Shown: piece after piece, positions 7,302 to 10,998 of the stretch
Position numbering within the stretch: position 1 is the stretch's first letter
Layout of the letters: each line of letters begins with the position of its first letter
Source: an uncultured Lachnospiraceae bacterium
GTDB lineage: Bacteria; Bacillota; Clostridia; Lachnospirales; Lachnospiraceae
DNA length: 10,998 nucleotides
Assembly (NCBI GenBank): GCA_910579085.1
Contig: CAJTRU010000094.1
Coordinates: 1-10,998, forward strand
Direction: 5' to 3'
Program-made: the position numbers and the translations under genes
Notes under the pieces: model-generated
What the model saw: only the letters and a program-made list of their open reading frames with translations
The model's database searches: none
What the model was told of the DNA's origin: nothing

Positions 7302-8177
7302 TTATACAGGTTGTAACAGTTCTTTCTGCAACTCCAGTACAAGTTCTCTGGGAAGTCCTGCAGCTGCTGCAACTTCATCAACAGAAAGTTTTCCCATTTC
7401 CAGAAGTCTTATTGCTGTTTCTTTAGCAACATCATACTTTTCGCTTTCAACATAAGATTTAAGTATCTCCTGCTCGTCATACAGTTCCATCATCATGTCT
7501 ACCACCTCCTGCTCCCTGCTTTCCAGATATTCTTTCAATACATTTTTATCCTTGCATATCCTGACTGCTTCCTGTATAGCCTTCCTGGTCCTGCCATAAA
7601 CTTCCACCTGTTCATTACATACCTTAGTGAATACAACATACTGGTTAATAATATCGCCATCCCTGCCATCATACACCATCTTTACCTTAACATCAATACA
7701 AATGTCTTTCCCATCAAAAAATTCTTCTTTCAAAGAAATTTCTTCTGGTCTTGTTTTCCTGTTCCCAGTATATATGACATATAATTCTGGTTCTGGCATT
7801 TCCAGTTTTTTGCTTTTATACAGGTTCTGTTTTGTTTTCCTGAAATATTCCCTGTATGTCTGTACCAGATACATCAATGCCCTGAATATGATATTCACTG
7901 TCCAGGTTGCCTGGCATTCAACCAGTAACAGCAAAGTTGACCCGACCATGAACCCCACATCATTATAGATGTCATCCACAAGGACATTACTGACTGTCAC
8001 TTCTTTAATATCTTCTTCTGTAACACCTTTTCTTTCTGGATGGAGTGCATGGTACAGCTGCACCAGATATTTTTTCTCCTTAAATAAATTTGTGAATACA
8101 CTATCTTTAATTGTATGTTTTACCACACTGTCCCTTTTGTCTATGGAAACTCCCTGTTTTTCCTCTGGTTCTGCCAA
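7302..8177 (-). CDS. Rpn-family recombination-promoting nuclease / putative transposase (PD-(D/E)XK)
   Basis: Member of the Rpn (PF12784-like, formerly transposase_31) family. E. coli members are DNA endonucleases that raise RecA-independent recombination; mobility of the family is debated. The protein opens with KDSVFTNLF, the usual Rpn entry motif. The PD-(D/E)XK core is NDVGF followed by LLLVECQATW. The acidic residue of NDV and the E-x-Q of VECQ are the expected metal-binding residues and all three are present. The C-terminal third is charged and helical, ending in LLEMGKLSVDEVAAAAGLP, typical of the small-helix tail in these proteins. Start choice: a GTG at 8186 overlaps the AGGAGG site itself and cannot be used easily. 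The TTG at 8177 is eight bases downstream of AGGAGG and gives 291 residues, so it is preferred. The gene is followed by its own terminator (7113-7159) and preceded by a promoter-like site. The family is common in multicopy form in Lachnospiraceae (background knowledge). Confidence 0.88.
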   Translation of the reverse strand: MAEPEEKQGVSIDKRDSVVKHTIKDSVFTNLFKEKKYLVQLYHALHPERKGVTEEDIKEVTVSNVLVDDIYNDVGFMVGSTLLLLVECQATWTVNIIFRALMYLVQTYREYFRKTKQNLYKSKKLEMPEPELYVIYTGNRKTRPEEISLKEEFFDGKDICIDVKVKMVYDGRDGDIINQYVVFTKVCNEQVEVYGRTRKAIQEAVRICKDKNVLKEYLESREQEVVDMMMELYDEQEILKSYVESEKYDVAKETAIRLLEMGKLSVDEVAAAAGLPRELVLELQKELLQPV

Positions 8178-8210
8178 CAGCTTCACCTCCTGTAAGATTT
8201 ATGTTTATAG

Positions 8211-8244
8211 ATTATATACTACCATAAAAGCATCTGCCTTTCAA
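8211..8244 (-). promoter_or_regulatory. Candidate promoter of the Rpn-family gene
   Basis: On the minus strand TTGAAA (8244-8239) lies 17 bp before TAGTAT (8221-8216). A perfect TATAAT (8216-8211) follows immediately, but at 22 bp from that -35. Either gives a short leader ending in AGGAGG. It lies between the gene and the broken small ORF upstream, so the two may be transcribed separately. Confidence 0.4.
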
Positions 8245-8269
8245 TTCCATTAAACAGTCTTGTGCAATA

Positions 8270-8429
8270 CTATTCCCCAAGCAGCCTCTTTACCCTGTAC
8301 TCTGGTGGGACTGAAGTATCATCCAGTGCTTGCCCTCCTTTCTTTTCCATCAATAATGACAATTGGCTGTTGGTCAGATTTTCTTAAGGCTGCTTCCTGA
8401 AGCTTCCTGTCGAATCTGTATTTTTCCAC
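8270..8429 (-). pseudogene. Frameshifted small gene of unknown function upstream of the Rpn-family gene
   Basis: A GTG at 8429 lies five bases after AGGAGG and begins MEKYRFDRKLQEAALRKSDQ, stopping at 8319 after 36 residues (last residues KERRASTG). In the next frame the sequence continues as a coherent polar segment (EKKGGQALDDTSVPPEYRVK, then RLLGE) to a stop at 8270. A one-base change in the purine run GGAAAAGAAAGGAGGG (8333-8348) would join them into a protein of about 53 residues. An in-frame ATG at 8456 with GGAG upstream would add nine residues. I do not recognise the product. It could be a small partner of the Rpn-family protein or a fragment of a longer gene. The join is inference; the strong ribosome site is visible. 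Confidence 0.4.
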
Positions 8430-8448
8430 ATGCACCTCCTCTTCCTTT

Positions 8449-9500
8449 TCCCACATTTTTCTCCGATATTTATTCTTCCAACCACCCGAAAACTCCCATG
8501 TTACAAAGCTTTAAAAGAAAAACAACCCCAAAAAGGACAAAAAAAGAAGAGGACATTTGCATACAATAAAATAATCATCATAAAAAGACCTGATAGATGT
8601 GTAAATACACCATACCTACAACACTGAAACCTGCATAAACACTGGATTTAAAGCTTTTTGCATATATATTGCTACCTATCCCAGAATAAAAGAACCATCC
8701 TCCTCTTTCTATCACTTTTCTCTCCACTTTCATTTTAACAAAGCACCGAAAAGCTACATTTTATAAGGGTTTAAAAGAAAAAAAACATAAATAAAGACAA
8801 AAAAGAAGAGGACTGCTCACTTGCATATACATGAAAGAAACATTAAAAACATTGCTCTGCCCACCACCTACAAATACTGGAAACACCCATTCTATAAGGC
8901 TTTAAAGGAAAAAAAGAAAACTAAACAGGATAAAAAAGGAAGAGGATGATAACAGGTTTTTAAAGGGCAGCAGGACTGTCAAGAATGGCTCTAAATCCTG
9001 TATTTACAATGGTTTAAGAAGAAAAATGAAACGAAAAAAAGAAAAAGAGGAAAACATATGGCAGCAGAATCCCACCATGTTCCAAGACCTTCCAGTTCAT
9101 GGAACCATGCCCTAAAACGTGCATAAACACTGGGTTTCTTAATACCGTTCCAACTTTTGTACAAAACCACTTTACTTAAAAGAATGCCTATAAATACAGA
9201 AATTACAGGATGATTTAATAAAAAGAAAGTATAAAACATATGAAAAAGGAAGAAAAAGAGGAGGAGGATTGGGAAAGTGTAAATACATGAACTGCAGATG
9301 GCAGCAGGACTATATATATTTATGGAGAAATCCCTCTAACCCCTGTATTTACAAGGATTTAACAGCAATTAATGAGGCAGATGGTAATAATCACCATAAA
9401 TACTTCATGGCAGGTAATGCATACAGTCCCATAAACCCTTATAAGCAGGGGCTTTGCAGGTGGCATCCCATAAATTTATACGAATTTTATACGAAAACTT
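8449..9500 (+). repeat. Non-coding array of palindromic/polypurine modules, copy 1
   Basis: About 1 kb without a convincing gene. It holds eight related cores starting at 8489, 8627, 8749, 8881, 8993, 9114, 9337 and 9433. Each is an imperfect inverted repeat of the form AAACCC-(N10-13)-GGGTTT, with a centre like TATTTACAA or GCATAAACACT. Most are followed by 30-45 bases of almost pure purine on the plus strand, ending AAGAAGAGGA. The box GGCAGCAGGACT recurs at 8966, 9060 (partial) and 9300. Core spacing is 110-140 bp in the left part and looser after 9100. The first five cores align one for one with those of copy 2. Short frames across it are low-complexity Lys-rich (plus) or Phe/Leu-rich (minus) and are not conserved as frames. 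Confidence 0.75.
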
Positions 9501-9532
9501 TTTAAAAAAAATTATGGGGAAGAAACAGAAAA

Positions 9533-9579
9533 AAGACCTTGGAAAAGGAAGAGGATAATGCTCTTTTTTCCAAGGTCTT
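9533..9579 (-). terminator. Terminator hairpin downstream of the 64-residue gene
   Basis: AAGACCTTGG (9533-9542) and CCAAGGTCTT (9570-9579) pair perfectly over 10 bp. The stem extends with AAAA/TTTT and AAGAG/CTCTT across a 2-nt bulge. On the minus strand it runs into CTTTTTTCTG, a U-tract. It therefore ends the minus-strand gene at 9641-9835. It is a close relative of the hairpin at 7113-7159. Confidence 0.75.
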
Positions 9580-9640
9580 ATATTTGTAGTCAGAATAAAT
9601 TATAATCTGCAATTAACAAAAACTTCGTCTGCAACAATAC
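9580..9640 (-). repeat. Hairpin-associated repeat, copy 1
   Basis: Plus-strand landmarks AGAATAAATTATAAT, CAAAAACTT and TCTGCAA recur in the same order and spacing at 9907-9970, each time directly beside a hairpin. The block next to the 7113-7159 hairpin (7160-7215) shares a weaker version. On the minus strand the repeat is the 3' untranslated region just before the terminator. Confidence 0.55.
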
Positions 9641-9835
9641 CTAAAATAATTTGTACCTATGCTCAACGATATCAGAAATGCTCAAATCCTTGTTAATCCT
9701 TCTTGTTGCCTTGACAACAGAATCATCTTTTTGTTTAAAAATTTGCGTAACACGTGCTGTTTCTTTTCCTGACCACGTTTCCACTTTATGCGGCAACGTC
9801 CTATTATTATTAAAATAGATCGCATCCTTACCCAT
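9641..9835 (-). CDS. Small protein of unknown function (64 residues)
   Basis: I do not recognise this protein. It is short, basic and probably soluble, with no membrane segment or signal peptide. A first part (MGKDAIYFNNNRTLPHKVET) is followed by a Lys/Arg-rich middle (about 21-50, ARVTQIFKQKDDSVVKATRR) and a C-terminus ending DIVEHRYKLF. The gene is supported by a strong ribosome site (GGGAGGGGG, then ATTTT and ATG), by unbiased amino-acid use compared with the low-complexity frames around it, and by a terminator 62 bp downstream at 9533-9579. An AT-rich TATATAAAT (about 9862-9870) upstream may serve as a -10. It lies between the two arrays, in the same orientation as the Rpn-family gene. 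It could be a small DNA-binding or accessory protein of the element, but nothing in it proves that. Confidence 0.6.
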   Translation of the reverse strand: MGKDAIYFNNNRTLPHKVETWSGKETARVTQIFKQKDDSVVKATRRINKDLSISDIVEHRYKLF

Positions 9836-9870
9836 AAAATCCCCCTCCCAAAAAACAAACTATTTATATA

Positions 9871-9906
9871 AGAGAACCTTGAAAGATAATATTTTCAAAG
9901 TTCTCT
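9871..9906 (-). terminator. Third related hairpin, possible relic terminator
   Basis: AGAGAACCTTGAAA (9871-9884) pairs with TTTCAAAGTTCTCT (9893-9906) over 14 positions with one mismatch and an 8-nt loop. The U-tract on the minus strand is poor (TTATATAAATA). It appears to be a diverged copy of the hairpins at 7113 and 9533 that once ended a minus-strand gene, of which nothing coding remains between it and the array at 10119. Confidence 0.5.
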
Positions 9907-10111
9907 TTGGTCTATATTTTTAGTAGAATAAATTATAATTTTTCACCAGCAAAAACTTGTTCTGCAATGGCAAAATTGTTCATGCAAATTTCTTTTTTGC
10001 TGATTTACAAAAAATATTTTTTGCTCGCCATCTCTCTACCTCAACAAAAAATGCACGAAAAAAATACCAAAAAATCCCTCCCCTAAAAAGACTCCTGCTG
10101 CCCCCACATCT
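9907..10111 (-). repeat. Hairpin-associated repeat copy 2 and gene-free spacer
   Basis: The first 65 bases repeat the block at 9580-9640 (shared AGAATAAATTATAAT, CAAAAACTT, TCTGCAA). The rest is AT-rich with no convincing gene. A 29-codon minus-strand frame (10125 to 10036) begins at the ATG that borders array copy 2, but is Phe/Gly-rich and probably non-functional. Confidence 0.45.
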
Positions 10112-10118
10112 TCCTCTT

Positions 10119-10998
10119 CCCACATTTTTCTCCTATCTTTATTCTTCAACCACCCGATAAACTCCATTTTACAAGGCTTGAAAAGAAAATAACCCCAAAA
10201 AAGAGCCCAAAAAGAAGAGGACATTTTCATACTAATAAGAAAATTATCACAAAAATACCTGATGGCTGTGTGACTGCACCATGCTCACACCATCCTAAAA
10301 CCTGCATAAACACTGGATTTAATCAAAACTGCTGCCACTTTTTTTATCCCAGAATAAAAGAAATATTCTCCTCTTTCTATCACTTTTCTTTCCATCTTTC
10401 TTCCTTCGCAAAGTGCCAAAAAGCCCCATTTTATATGGGTTTAAAAGAAAAAAAGAAACATAAAAAGGATGAAAAAAAAGAGAAGGATTGCTCTGTATAT
10501 ACACGAAAAAAATGCGAAAAATATTGCTCTACCTCCCACCTAAAAAACTGTAAACACCCATTTTATAAGGGATTAAAGAAAAAAAGAAAGCATAAAAATA
10601 ATGAAAAATGAAGAGGAGGATAAAGGGGTTTTTAATGGCAGCAGGACTACTATGAATGGCTCTAAATCCAGTCTTCACAGGGCTTCAAGAAGAAAAAGAA
10701 ACGAAAAAATAAAGAAAACGATTATAGAAGTATAAATACATGAACTGTAGATGGCAGCAGGATTCATATTTTTATAAATAAATCCTTGAAAATACAGTGT
10801 TTATAAGGGTTGATGGCAATTAGAAAAGGAACGAAAACAGAAAAAAGAAAAGGAGGAGGACTGGGTAACAGGAAATGGCAGCAGGACTGTATATATTTAT
10901 GAGGAAATCCCTTCAAACCCAGTATTTACAAGGGTTTGAAAGAAAAACTGGAGGATAATGCAAAAGTATGGGTTCGCTTCTTGTTTGGAAGCTCACAA
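10119..10998 (+). repeat. Non-coding array of palindromic/polypurine modules, copy 2 (continues past window)
   Basis: Direct, diverged copy of the array at 8449-9500, offset by about 1,670 bp. Cores start at 10159, 10297, 10419, 10552, 10664, 10791 and 10915. The spacings between the first five cores are 138, 122, 133 and 112 bp, against 138, 122, 132 and 112 bp in copy 1. The GGCAGCAGGAYT box occurs at 10637, 10753 and 10877. The best palindrome is AAACCC (10915-10920) with GGGTTT (10932-10937). Copy 1 has an extra stretch of about 220 bp (9055-9275) missing here; 10729-10816 aligns with 9276-9362. No gene is supported in it. Confidence 0.75.

Noticed and set aside
8991..9239. 82-residue Phe/Leu-rich minus-strand protein
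   Set aside because: It is a hydrophobic reading of polypyrimidine sequence, lacks a ribosome site, and is absent as a frame in array copy 2.
9269..9505. 78-residue plus-strand protein beginning with TTG after GAGGAGGAGGA
   Set aside because: The purine-rich site is part of the repeat and lies too close to the TTG. The frame is not kept in the aligned segment near 10729-10816.
10270..10611. 113-residue Lys-rich plus-strand protein
   Set aside because: It is a reading of the purine tails. It has no ribosome site, and the frame is broken in the collinear part of the other array.
8449..10998. CRISPR array
   Set aside because: The repeats are imperfect, 110-140 bp apart, and the intervening sequence is itself shared between copies. 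There are no constant repeats with unique spacers and no cas genes.

Overview
The window is AT-rich, with strong AGGAGG-type ribosome sites, a GPH sugar symporter paired with a GH36 alpha-galactosidase, an HPr/EIIA-Glc-type PTS protein and an Rpn-family nuclease/transposase. Together these suggest a low-GC anaerobic Firmicute, most likely a gut Lachnospiraceae. That placement is an inference from gene content; no rRNA or tRNA gene is visible.

Left part (1-1630): after a terminator from an upstream gene lies a single-gene unit for a secreted GH18 chitinase with an N-terminal chitin-binding module. It has its own extended -10 promoter. A bidirectional terminator separates it from the convergent operon.

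Middle part (1632-6993): this is an alpha-galactoside utilisation locus. A minus-strand operon reads HPr-EIIA fusion protein, GPH-type sugar:cation symporter, GH36 alpha-galactosidase. A divergent AraC/MsmR-type regulator sits next to it, with an inverted repeat and a leader hairpin in the shared intergenic region. The symporter is broken: it has a one-base change in a homopolymer and two out-of-frame internal deletions. The cytoplasmic alpha-galactosidase and the PTS-like protein are intact, so the locus seems to have lost its dedicated importer while the rest remains.

Right part (about 7050-10998): accessory DNA dominated by one Rpn-family PD-(D/E)XK nuclease/transposase gene, a frameshifted small ORF just upstream of it, one unrecognised 64-residue gene, three related hairpins, and two long non-coding arrays. 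The arrays (8449-9500 and 10119 to beyond the window edge) are collinear, diverged direct copies offset by about 1,670 bp. Each is built of modules 110-140 bp apart. Each module has an imperfect AAACCC...GGGTTT palindromic core, in most cases followed by a long polypurine tail. On the minus strand both arrays stop at the same ribosome-site-plus-ATG sequence. This duplicated modular array is the least explained structure in the window.
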